The notes below the pieces were generated by a model that was not told the DNA's origin, searched no databases, and was given only the letters and a program-made list of their open reading frames with translations. Source: JBGPQJ01 sp963709295 (GTDB lineage Bacteria > Chloroflexota > Anaerolineae > Anaerolineales > Villigracilaceae). From it: a DNA stretch of 64,000 bases. This document shows, in pieces, positions 1 through 8,610 of the stretch. Within the stretch, counting starts at the first letter, position 1. Every line of letters begins with the position of its first letter. The translations under genes and the position numbers were made by a program. Location: positions 1 through 64,000 of the forward strand of contig CAVPVW010000008.1 in assembly GCA_963709295.1 (NCBI GenBank). Reading direction: 5' to 3'.

Positions 1-635
1 CAGCCCTGGCGCAGGGCGTAGCGCGTGGCTGGGGTGCGGTTGGTCACGTGCAGCTTCTCGTAGATGGTGCGCAGCCGGTTGGCCACGGTGTAGACGGAGT
101 AGCCTAGCGCCTGGGCGATCTCCTGGTTGCCACGCCCCTCGGCGACCAGGCGCAGGACGGCCATCCCGCCCTCGGTCAGCGGCTCGATGCGCGGCTTCGG
201 GCGCGCCCAGATGCAACTCGCTCAGCACACGGCTGGCGATGATGGGTGATAAGGTATCGCCTGGTCACGGCCTCGATGGCCACGATCAGCGCCCCGCTCC
301 GGTCTTGAGCAGAAGTCGCAGCGCCCGCCCGGATGGCGTCGAGCATGTATCTCCTCACGATACATGGTCAGGGCGATGATGCGGCGGAGGGGGTCTCCTC
401 CATGGTGGCGGATCGCCTCCACGCCGTCCACGTCGGGCATGACGATGTCCATCGGATCACGTCCGGCTCGGTCGCGCGGGCCAAGCCGCCGCCTGGGCGC
501 CATCCCGGCTTCGGCCACCAGGGTGAAGCCGCCCATCCCCTCGCAAAGTTGGCGCAGGCCCTGGCGCGGCAGGGGGTGGTCATCGTCGATCAGGAGCCTA
601 ATCGGCGGCATGGTCTGCCCCGTTGTTCCAGGCAT
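1..635 (-). CDS. NarL/LuxR-type response regulator (partial, frameshifted)
   Basis: This is a DNA-binding response regulator. The receiver part reads RLLIDDDHPLPRQGL near the start and DIVMPDVDGVEAIRH, which holds the phospho-acceptor Asp, farther on. The C-terminal LuxR helix-turn-helix is readable at about 1-180 (EGRGNQEIAQALGYSVYTVA). At least two frameshifts, near 290 and 200-220, split it into three frames. I chose the start at 635 because GGGAGG lies about six bases upstream; an in-frame ATG at 611 is the alternative. The gene overlaps the 3' end of the histidine kinase and its last few residues run off the window. The cognate pair is clear, but the signal and targets cannot be read. 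Confidence 0.85.
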
Positions 636-1672
636 GGTTGACCTCCCGGGTGACCGTCGGCAAGGTGATCACCAGTTGAGTCCCTGGCCGACCGCGCTGT
701 GAATGTCCAGCGTGCCGCCCAGGTCCAGGATCCGTCGCGCATCTGGCGGAGGCCGAAATGGCCCGCCTGATCGACCGGGCCGAGCTGACCGGGATCGAAG
801 CCCAGCCGTCGTCATGCACCGAAACGACCACGCCGCCGGCCGGATCGACCATCAGTTGCACCACAACCGACTCGCGCGCGCGTGTTGGCCGACGTGTCAG
901 TCCCTCCTTGATGATGCGGTACAGCGGCAATTCAGGACCTCGGGCAACGCTTCCTGCGGGCCAGCGATCTCCAGCCGGGCGACAAGTTGGTTTTGATCGC
1001 CAAAGTCGTGCACCAGTTGCGTCAGCGCTGGATAGAGCCTAACGCGTCGAGATCCACCGGACGCAGCGCAAAGATGGCGCGTCTCAGGTGGACGATCGCG
1101 GCACTGAGCACGGCCCGCAGCTCCTCCAGGGCGGAGCGCATGGCGGGGGGAGCCGCATCCGCCAGGTGGCGCCACGGCGTGGACTTGAAGCGCAAACCGG
1201 CCAGGCTTTGCGCCAGCCCGTCGTGGATCTCGTCGGCGATGCGGTGGCGCTCGGCGTCGATGGCTTCCGCCTCGCTCTGGCGCTGCACCTCTGCCGTGAT
1301 GTCTTCCACCGTGACGATCATATGGCGGGCGTCAATGGGATCGGGCGCAGCCACGATGCGCACGGGAAAGCGTGTGCAATCCCGACGCTGGTTCGTGGTC
1401 TCCGCCGTCACCGTTTGGCCCTGCTGGACCCGTTGCGCGATGCCCCGGACGGCTGCCCGGGCATCTTCGGGTATCAGGTAGGCGGCGGGCATGCCCGCGA
1501 ACTCGGCGGCCGTGTAGCCGTAGACCAGCTCCGCCCGCCGGTTGGCTTCCAGGATGATCGCCGGGGTCGCAGTCACGTCGGCAATAATGATGCAGACGGG
1601 CATGTGCTTGAACAGGTGGCGATACCGCTGCTCGCCGGCATAGACCGCGTTTTCGGATTGCCTGGTCATCAT
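598..1672 (-). CDS. PAS-domain sensor histidine kinase, NarX/DegS type (frameshifted)
   Basis: This is the sensor kinase partner of the response regulator downstream. Residues 15-120 look like a PAS domain (YRHLFKHMPVCIIIADV; YGYTAAEFAGMPAAYLIPED). The HisKA_3 dimerisation box follows with the phospho-accepting His in ERHRIADEIHDGLAQSLAGL. A degraded HATPase region (VVVSVHDDGW; GTQLVITLP) lies in other frames after a frameshift near 1,020-1,040 and others around 720-930. No membrane segment is visible, so the protein is probably cytoplasmic. The 3' end overlaps the regulator gene, which fits co-translation. The ligand is unknown. Confidence 0.82.
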
Positions 1673-1748
1673 ATGTGCAGCCCACCCCGCAATCGAAAGA
1701 GAAGCGCTATTTTAAATGTCTGATAGGTATTATACCATCTGCGGTCAA

Positions 1749-2390
1749 CTAACGTTCGACCAACGTGATCGGCGCTCCATCGCTGTCCATCCGTCGCCGC
1801 AACTGTCCGCAACCCGCGTCGATGTCGATCCCGCGGCGCATCCGCAACGTCGCCGGGATGCCGCTTTGCTCTAGCAACTTCTGGAACGCAGCCGCACTCC
1901 GGGGTGGACGGCTGGTAGGGCGACTCCGAGACCGGGTTAAGGGGGATCAGGTTGACGTGACACATCGCCCCGCCGGTCGGGCTGCGCAGCGGCCTGAGCA
2001 GCGCCACCAGTTCTCCAGCCAGGGCCGGGTATCGTTGATCCTGTCCATCAGCGTGTACTCGAATGTCACCCGCCGGTGGGCGCGGGCGATGTAGTTTTGC
2101 ACGGCCGCCATGACCTCCTGAATCGGGTAGCGGTTGTTGATCGGCACCAGCCTGGCGCGCAGGGTGTCGTTCGGCGCGTGCAGACTGACGGCCAGGTTGA
2201 TCTGGAGCGGCTCGCCGGCCATTCTGCGGATCCCTTGCGGCAGCCCGACGGTGGAGACGGTGACGTGCCGAGCACCCAGCCCGAACGCGTCCGGTGGGCG
2301 ATCGTGCGCAGCGCCTCCCAAGTGCGATGTAATTTGCCATCGGCCCGCCCACGCCCATGACGACGATGTTAGTGAGGTGGCTGATGGCTG
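1749..2390 (-). pseudogene. rlmN: 23S rRNA/tRNA adenine-C2 methyltransferase RlmN, 3' part only, frameshifted
   Basis: RlmN is a radical SAM enzyme that methylates A2503 of 23S rRNA and A37 of some tRNAs. Family landmarks appear in successive frames: LTNIVVMG, LGARHVTVSTVGLPQGI, QINLAVSLHAPND, HVNLIPLNPVSESPYQPS, and the C-terminal GAPITLVER before the stop at 1749-1751. At least three frameshifts are needed. The N-terminal half with the CxxxCxxC cluster is missing: upstream of LTNIVVMG the sequence enters three copies of a 7-bp repeat, and beyond that I see no RlmN similarity. This could be a truncated gene, a chimeric join or very poor sequence. Confidence 0.8.
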
Positions 2391-2401
2391 ATGGCTGATG
2401 G
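2381..2401. repeat. Three tandem copies of a 7-bp unit (ctgatgg)
   Basis: Three exact copies of ctgatgg lie at the point where rlmN similarity stops. From 2,402 to 2,672 no frame gives a recognisable protein; I see nothing supportable there. Confidence 0.85.
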
Positions 2402-2672
2402 CCTATAGCGGATGTCGATGTCGAACAAGTCGGCCACGTTGAATAGGTGCTCGGCCATGCAAGTCCATGGGGTGCTCGGAACGCACAACGGGTAGCATCG
2501 CCGTCCCCGCCGTGAAAGAAGCGGACGACGTTGAATAACGATTGATTATATTACGTGACCGCCCATTGCAAGAGAGCGAAGGCAACCTCGCAGCGGCCTT
2601 GCGGCCATGCTGTGTTCGGCTGTCCAACACCAAGACCGGTTGCACAACACCCTCCGGCGTCCGCGAACCGGC

Positions 2673-3946
2673 TTAGCGGGCTGGCGGGGCTGGGCTCGTG
2701 CCGTCATTGGCTGGTGAGGGCGATTGCGATTCTGGAAGTGAAATGGCCTTGAGGATCCGTTCGTCACCGTCGGCCTGCACGAAGAACAACTCGTTGCCGA
2801 GCAGCGTGAGGGCCATCACCTTCGTTGCTACGATCTCCGATTTGCCTTTCGGCATGGCGTTCCAAAGTATGTCGTTGAAACTTGGCCCCTCCGGCGCGCC
2901 TGGGGTGGATTTCCACGGATCGTCGGTTTTCGGCCAGAAGACGACGTCGGCGGTTGTCGCCTCAACACGCTGCCCGCCGGTCATAACTGCGCCGAAGGTG
3001 CTGTTTCCGCCGCCGACCAGGAAAATACTATCACCGTTATCCGTGAGTGCGAAAGTGGCACCCCATGGTCTTTTGAGCCGAAAGACCTCGTCACTTGTCG
3101 TGGAAACCACAGAATATGCCCATTCGTCCTCTACTTTGCAGAACATTCCAGCCCAGTTGCCAGAACGGCTGAGCAACGGTACATCCTTGTCACACTCGTG
3201 TCCTCCGAATTCCCGCAGAGTCTCCCCCTCGAAGTTCACTACCGCCGGAGGATACCCCAGCAGCAATTTTGTTCCGCTCGGATCGCTTGCGATAACAAGT
3301 CCGCACCCTTTGGTTGTTCCTGCCGCTCTCCCGCAATGCTGAAGACCTCGGGGTGTTCACGCCAACCTGCCAAGATAAGTAAGCGATTACCACTCCATAG
3401 AATGTCCGAACGTTCGAGCCCGCTGATAGCGATGGTGTTTCCGGTGGAATGGTCGAGAATGAACGCCGTTTGCCCACCCTGTGCGGAAATCAGGAGGTGC
3501 TTTCCGTCAGGAGAAAACGTGGCACGCGCCGGATCGCGAACAATCGCAGCGACCTTTCCATTCGACGTGGTCGACAGATCTTCGATCTCGGCCGTCTGTA
3601 GGTCGATCAGCCAACACGACTTCCGCGTTTCGTTGCCGAACGTCCTTTCGCCCCAGACGATGGCCAACTTGCGGTCGGAAGACACGTCAACGGAACTGCT
3701 CAAGAGGGCGAGGCCCGAAAAAAGCTTCCACTCATTCTTGGGCGGAGATACTGGTACATTGAGCCCTGAAGCGGCCGCCCAGATGACCAACTTTTCACCT
3801 TGACGAAACCTGGGGAGCAAGACGGCATCGGTCGATATACCAGTAGCAGACCACTCCGACGACCAGGACCAGGAGCGTTCCGCCCGAATCGGTTTCCAAC
3901 AGTGTGTGAAGACGCCTGGTACGGATTTCTCTTCTTCCGTCGTCAT
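2673..3946 (-). CDS. Hypothetical protein with beta-propeller-like (WD40/TolB-like) repeats, one frameshift
   Basis: Two frames join into a protein of about 424 residues. The first runs from the start at 3946 to about 3,310. It continues in another frame as GLVIASDPSGTKLLLGYPP and on to the end at 2673. The break is at the run ccctttgg at 3,306-3,313, a typical homopolymer error site. Repeated strands such as ATFSPDGKHLLISAQGGQTA and TFALTDNGDSIFLVGGGN are typical of six- or seven-bladed propellers of the WD40/TolB kind. No catalytic motif or clear signal peptide is visible. The function is unknown. Confidence 0.6.
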
Positions 3947-4115
3947 ACTACGTTACCGGTGAGTGCAACGGAGAGCATTGCCGACGCCGCCCCCAACGGA
4001 GCAAACCAGCGTCGAACAACGATTCATTTTACCAACGCCGCCGTCTGCACTACCAGCGAAGGCGTTTCCGCATGGGTGCCGGACTCTGCGGGCATGCTTT
4101 GTTGGCAGCCGTAGG

Positions 4116-4334
4116 TCAATCGCAGCGCATTAGCACGCCGACGAGGATGTTGCCCACCGGCCAAGCGAATCCCAGTCCAAGTACCGCCCATTTCCACCAG
4201 CCCGGCACAAAGAACGCAATGACGTTACACGCGAGAAGTGGTGCGACGTAGTAAGCCAACAGTACCATTTCGGCAACGCGGATTCGTAACGGCGTTCGTT
4301 GGGGCATTTGACTTCGAAGGACGGTTGATCGCAC
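4116..4334 (-). CDS. Small two-helix membrane protein, unknown function
   Basis: This is a 72-residue protein, or 63 residues if the internal Met (MPQRTPLRIR) is used. Two hydrophobic stretches (MVLLAYYVAPLLACNVIAFF and the later VLGLGFAWPVGNILVGVLM) suggest two membrane helices after a basic N-terminus. It is one of several tiny membrane proteins between 4.1 and 5.2 kb. I do not recognise the family. Confidence 0.5.
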   Translation of the reverse strand: MRSTVLRSQMPQRTPLRIRVAEMVLLAYYVAPLLACNVIAFFVPGWWKWAVLGLGFAWPVGNILVGVLMRCD

Positions 4335-4542
4335 GAGCGGCCAACGGGGTTATGGCCGACAGGGTGTCGCAAAGAACGGTCGCGGGGCCACAAGCCCCCG
4401 TTGCCACCCTGCGGCGAAATCAAGGAACTTTGCTATATTTTGCCTCCGTTTGCCGTGCAGGTGCAAGCCTGCGAAACCGGAAGAGCCGTACGAGTGTGGC
4501 GATTGGCATTCCGGTCGCAGAAACCGATGCCCCGTGGGCCGG

Positions 4543-4814
4543 TTATCGCTGCGTGGCCCAGAACGCCGGCAGGCCGTCGGTGAGCTGGTTTGCCGGTGGA
4601 TGTTCACGGACCTGGTTGAACTGGTCTGGCGCGGCTTGGTCATTGCCAGGTTCTGCCGCCAGAAATAAATAACGAAAATTAGATTGGCGTTCGCGGATGC
4701 GGCCCAGACAAGGCCGCGCGAGCCTTCGAGGAACGACACCACAGGATGAAACCAGCTGATCCACACGTCGTCTGTCCGCCGCGCCGTATTCCAAGGGCTA
4801 AAGAAGAAGGGCAC
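4543..4814 (-). CDS. Possible small hypothetical protein (GTG start, frameshifted)
   Basis: A GTG-initiated frame gives a plausible N-terminal half (WISWFHPVVSFLEGS, then NLIFVIYFWRQ), and the neighbouring frame gives a plausible C-terminus (QFNQVREHPPANQLTDG to a stop at 4543). Joining them needs one frameshift near 4,670. The composition suits a short, partly hydrophobic protein. No family is recognised and the call is weak. Confidence 0.25.
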
Positions 4815-4861
4815 CCAAGCCGGGGCCCGCAGGCCCCGGCATGAATTGGCGCCTGTTGGAT

Positions 4862-4987
4862 TTACCTTCCTCGGCGAGCCCGGTCTCGGCCAACGTGGAA
4901 GCCCTTCCGACTACCGATGCTCTTACCCGCTCGGTACAGGCACCAGCCAACGAAGGCCAACAAACCAAGGCCAAACAACGTTTCCAT
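4862..4987 (-). CDS. 41-residue single-pass membrane peptide
   Basis: The protein starts METLFGLGLLAFVGWCLYRA and ends in a basic tail rich in Arg and Lys. AGAGGGGA sits about five bases upstream of the ATG. One membrane helix with a positively charged cytoplasmic tail is the obvious reading. It lies 42 bases downstream of another tiny membrane protein on the same strand, so they may share a transcript. The function is unknown. Confidence 0.5.
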   Translation of the reverse strand: METLFGLGLLAFVGWCLYRAGKSIGSRKGFHVGRDRARRGR

Positions 4988-5029
4988 GAAATCCCCTCTG
5001 TTTGAAGTTCCAGAAGGCCCACGACGGGG

Positions 5030-5182
5030 CTAACGCTCGCCGAAGGCATTGCCCACCATCCACACGACGAACGCCGCGCCGGCCAGCACAAGCAGCGGCA
5101 ACGGGTTCCATTCGGTGAACGCGGTGAAAAGCAGGGCCAGGCCGGCGAGAATGAAAATCAGACTCATTGTCGATTCGGACAC
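5030..5182 (-). CDS. 50-residue two-helix membrane peptide (GTG start)
   Basis: The translation begins MSESTMSLIFILAGLALL and continues through TEWNPLPLLVLAGAAFVVWM to NAFGER and a stop at 5030. A strong Shine-Dalgarno sequence, taggagga, lies six bases upstream of the GTG at 5182, which decides the start over the internal ATG at 5167. Two hydrophobic helices separated by a WNP turn indicate a membrane hairpin protein. It resembles small planctomycete membrane peptides only in general form. Confidence 0.55.
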   Translation of the reverse strand: MSESTMSLIFILAGLALLFTAFTEWNPLPLLVLAGAAFVVWMVGNAFGER

Positions 5183-5276
5183 GTTGGTCCTCCTACGGAT
5201 GGTTTACTGTCGGGTCGTTTCACGCGAGCCTTCTGACGGCTAAGCCGAGTGCCACGCAGTTCGACCCAGGTGAAGT

Positions 5277-5318
5277 GCAGCCAGCCGCAGCGGCCTTGCG
5301 ACCGCCACGGCTGGCTGC
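5277..5318. other. 11-bp inverted repeat, possible transcript-end hairpin
   Basis: The arms gcagccagccg (5277-5287) and cggctggctgc (5308-5318) pair perfectly around a 20-base loop. The hairpin lies just downstream of the sigma-like gene, whose stop is at 5386, and upstream of the 50-residue membrane peptide. No U-run follows, so it may be a processing or partial termination hairpin. The rest of 5,183-5,385 shows nothing. Confidence 0.35.
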
Positions 5319-5385
5319 TGTGTTGTGGCCGGAATCGCCGGCCGGATCGCGTGAAAAGTCGGCATGTGCCGACTTTTGGAAGACG

Positions 5386-6018
5386 CTACTCTTCGTTGTC
5401 GCCATCCTGGTCTCCGACGAACGCCTCCCAGCTCTCGTGCAATTTCCTTCGGACCTGCGACACCCTACTCCGCGTCACATCGAGATCCGTGGCGACAATT
5501 CCGGGCCGATCACCGACGGCCAACCGCTCAGCAATCCGCCTTTCCCGCCAGGTCAGGTTGCCAAGCCAGTCGGCAAAATCCATCCGGAAGGCCACGGTGT
5601 CAGCAGGCGGTGCGGTCCGCGTGTCCTGGCAGACGGCCGCCTTCCAGCCCGTGTTGGGGTCGCAGCTCTCGTCGTCAAGGCTGTAGACCTCGAAGCTGTG
5701 CCGACGTTGTGCCAACGGCGACAAGGCATCGCGGCTGTTCTCTTTGGCGAAGACGCGGCCGGACCAGACGCGGCGCACGGCGAAATCCGCGATGCGGCTG
5801 GGGAACTTGGTCGGGTCTTTGCCGCGGTCGATCACCTGCAGGAACATTTTCCAGCCAAACGAACGTGCCTCCTGGATGGCGTCCTGCCGGTCCTGGCCCG
5901 GGATGCTGCGGAACTGGACTTTGGCGTGCAGTTCGACGGCTGGCAGGACGTGGTTGACGAACCGGCGGCGGAGGTCGTCGCCTGTGGTTGCGGGGGTGGG
6001 TCTTGCCGGTGCTATCAT
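5386..6018 (-). CDS. Sigma-70-like DNA-binding regulator with a region-4 type HTH
   Basis: This 210-residue protein has a C-terminal helix-turn-helix resembling sigma region 4 (LTWRERRIAERLAVGD, then TDLDVTRSRVSQVRRKLHESW at about 158-195). The N-terminal half (RRRFVNHVLPAVELHAKVQF; KDPTKFPSRIADFAVR) resembles region 2 only loosely. Such ECF-like proteins are common in planctomycetes, often in accessory regions. The ATG at 6018 is preceded by AAAGGA at good spacing. It is one of the few unbroken reading frames on this side. Targets are unknown. From 6,019 to 6,386 I see no gene. Confidence 0.6.
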   Translation of the reverse strand: MIAPARPTPATTGDDLRRRFVNHVLPAVELHAKVQFRSIPGQDRQDAIQEARSFGWKMFLQVIDRGKDPTKFPSRIADFAVRRVWSGRVFAKENSRDALSPLAQRRHSFEVYSLDDESCDPNTGWKAAVCQDTRTAPPADTVAFRMDFADWLGNLTWRERRIAERLAVGDRPGIVATDLDVTRSRVSQVRRKLHESWEAFVGDQDGDNEE

Positions 6019-6386
6019 GGGAACGATCCTTTCTATGTGCGGACCGTCCCCACAGGACGGCCCTGTCGGTGGAGACAGAGCCGCCCCTATGGAGAGACGG
6101 CAAGAAACGAAGAAGGCCCTGCTACTGGGTCATGCGATTACCAGCAGCCGAGCTTTGAAGAAGCCGGCTGACCTCGGTGGGCCAGCCAGACGTCGTTTGC
6201 CGTTGTTTGGAACGGCTAGGACGTGGTCATGTTGATAATGCCGGGGAAATGTATGGTTCTTGACCAATTTGGTGTGTGATCGACAGATTTGGGGCCTGGG
6301 CAACGGCGATGACGGCGAGGAACAGTACCTCCGTTGACCAACCACACCGCGCAATTCTGCCTCTTCCTCTAACTGTGGCGACTTCG

Positions 6387-7786
6387 TTAAGCAGGCGTGT
6401 TTTCGGACTGACTGAAATAAGGCTGGATTCTATCGGCGTATGGGCATTGGTCCACAGCCGCCTCGTTAACGGTCATGCCCAATGATCGAAGGTACTCAGT
6501 ACAAGACCCATTGATGGCGGCGAAGAGCGACGGAACGTCTGTAATCTGCACGCACACCTCTCCAAACCTGTCGGCAGGCTGACTTGAGCGTCTTAGGTTT
6601 CGCCGTGCTGGCTTCCCGGTGGCCCGTGCCACTTCAAGTAGTTTCCGCTTGTCGCGATGTGGAACACGTTGCTTCGGTTGCTTTCCTTCAACGGTCAGAA
6701 ATCCGGCGACTTCCCAGTCGCGGACCCATTCTTTCAGATCGCTTTCCCAGACAAGCGGTTTTGTCAACGCCAAACTCCAAGCCTCGTCGTACAAGACAGT
6801 TCGTCGCTCCTGAAGCAGACGCTGAACCTTGTCCTTTGCCTGCGTCAAGGTAGCGATCTCGCAGTTCGCCATACCGAGTCGATTCGTACTTCACGTCACT
6901 GCCGAACAACTCTAATTGATGGCTCTTCTGTTCTCGCTGCCGCTGCTGGGCGTCTGCACGCGCCTTCTCCATGACCTCCATCGCTTGTTTCTCGACATCC
7001 TTGAACACCTCGACACCCTTGGGATTGCGGGTCGCATAGATCAGGTGGAAGTAAGTACGATCAAAGTCGGGGTGCAGCACGATGGCCGAGCAGACGTGAC
7101 TGAAACTCCCCGTCTTTTTGACGTTCTCGGCATAGGCTTCCACGATCGCATCCTCTCGATCCTGCCCCTTCAGCCCAGCCAGTCTTGTCTTGAAATCGGC
7201 CGAGCCGAACAAGATCGACAAAGCTCGTCTTGCGTTGCCTCGTCAGGGGACTCGATAAACCGACGAATGTGTTCGGTCATGAAGTTGATCAGTACCTCGC
7301 CAGGCGTCAGACGCAGGAGCGGTGCGATGGTAGACATCGCGAAACCCCTCCATCCTGTCGGATCGACGAAAATGAAGGGAAAGGATTTCTTTCCACCACG
7401 GTCTCACGAACTCGATGATGTCGTTGATGGCCTCCTCAAGCTGGCAGTTCCGCGTTTCGATCTCCGCATCCGTCACCTGACCCGCGAAGTCCTTCAGCTT
7501 TGCATATGCCGCCCTGTCTTTCTCCAGAAGAAGCACCGCAGCTTCAGATTTCGCCCCTTCTCCGAAAGCGATTGACGAGCCTTCCGCAACTCGTCCAACG
7601 CCAGGGAGAAGGAAGTATCCTTCAACTCCTCGGATCGCACCTTCCAAGGCCCGGAGAAGCAATCCACGTAGGTGATTGCCTCCGCAAACGTCCCCACGAT
7701 GAGTGCGAACGCTCCAGGTAATGGCGGAGAATGAAGTGCTTGACGAGGGTCTGCTCTCGCCCCACATACAGGTCTGCGTCACTCAT
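6387..7786 (-). CDS. tcmP: Three-Cys-motif partner protein TcmP (several frameshifts)
   Basis: TcmP proteins are encoded beside three-Cys-motif (Gp37/Gp68-type) proteins; the biochemical role is not settled. The start is ATG at 7786, sharing ATGA with the stop of the upstream gene. Landmarks in successive frames are SDADLYVGREQTLVKHFILR, AITYVDCFSGPWKV, EDAIVEAYAENVKKTGSF, FDRTYFHLIYATRNPKGVEV and EWVRDWEVAGFLTVEGKQP. FSGPW and YATRNPKG are the parts that most recall the family. At least four frameshifts are present (near 7,700, 7,550, 7,340 and 6,860). The exact C-terminus, between about 6,600 and 6,387, is uncertain. Confidence 0.75.
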
Positions 7787-8596
7787 GATGTCAACTCCGT
7801 CGAGTACGTCGCCTCGAATTTCGGTCGCAAACCCCAGACGCTGCCGAATCCCCAAGATGAGCCCTTGACGGCCGCGGCGGCAATTCGTCGTGGGTTCGCC
7901 CAGCCCAATAAACGCCCGTTTTCGCCCTTGCGAACTCCGCCCCATTGCTTGAAGAAGAACGGGATGCCAGCGCGTTGACACTGGTCGCGTATCGAACTGA
8001 CCCAGGATTCCTGCATCGGGCGGGCGCCGGCGCCGCTCTCGCCGCCAACGATGACCCAGCCGATGTCCCGCAGGTCCAGTTGGCCCAAGTCTTCCAGCAG
8101 CGGTTCGATCGACAGGAATCGCATGCTCGCCGGTGCCGCTCGCAGGTGCTCGATCCGCGGTAGGCCGTGCTTGCGGTTCTCGACGCTGACGCCCCACCAG
8201 ATGTGCGGCAGCGACGCGGCAAACGCGAGACGCGTTCGCAGCAGATCACGCATCCGCTCGGACCGCTTGGTCAAGACTTGAAACGTGTGCCAATTCGCCC
8301 GTTCCATCACGCGGGCAACCGCCTCGACATAGTCATCGGGGACGCCTTCATGGAACAGGTCGCTCATCGAGTTGACGAAGACCATCCGCGGCTGGGACCA
8401 GCGGAGCGGTTCGGCCAGCTTCTCCGGGACCAGGCGAAGGTCGAATCCCTGCTCGTAAGGGATGGCCGGGCACGCCGCGAAATCGTTCGGCAAAGGTCTC
8501 GGCGTAGCAGTGTGCGCAACCCGGACTGACTTTCGTACAGCCTCGGACCGGATTCCACGTTGCGTCAGTCCATTCGATCTTGGATTTGTCACTCAC
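7783..8596 (-). CDS. DUF5131 / phage Gp37-Gp68 family three-Cys protein (frameshifted)
   Basis: The N-terminus IEWTDATWNPVRGCTKVSPG followed by CAHCYAE carries the three-cysteine signature of this radical-SAM-like phage and defence-associated family. Later blocks FVNSMSDLFHEGVP, VLTKRSERM, WWGVSVEN, FLSIEPLLE, WVIVGGESGAGARPM and GIPFFFKQWGG match the family order. The start is GTG at 8596 after GGGAGACGG. Two frameshifts (about 8,450 and 7,905) split it. It ends in an ATGA overlap with tcmP and lies 14 bases downstream of hsdR, so it is probably co-transcribed with the restriction system. Confidence 0.85.
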
Positions 8597-8610
8597 GAGA
8601 TCCGTCTCCC

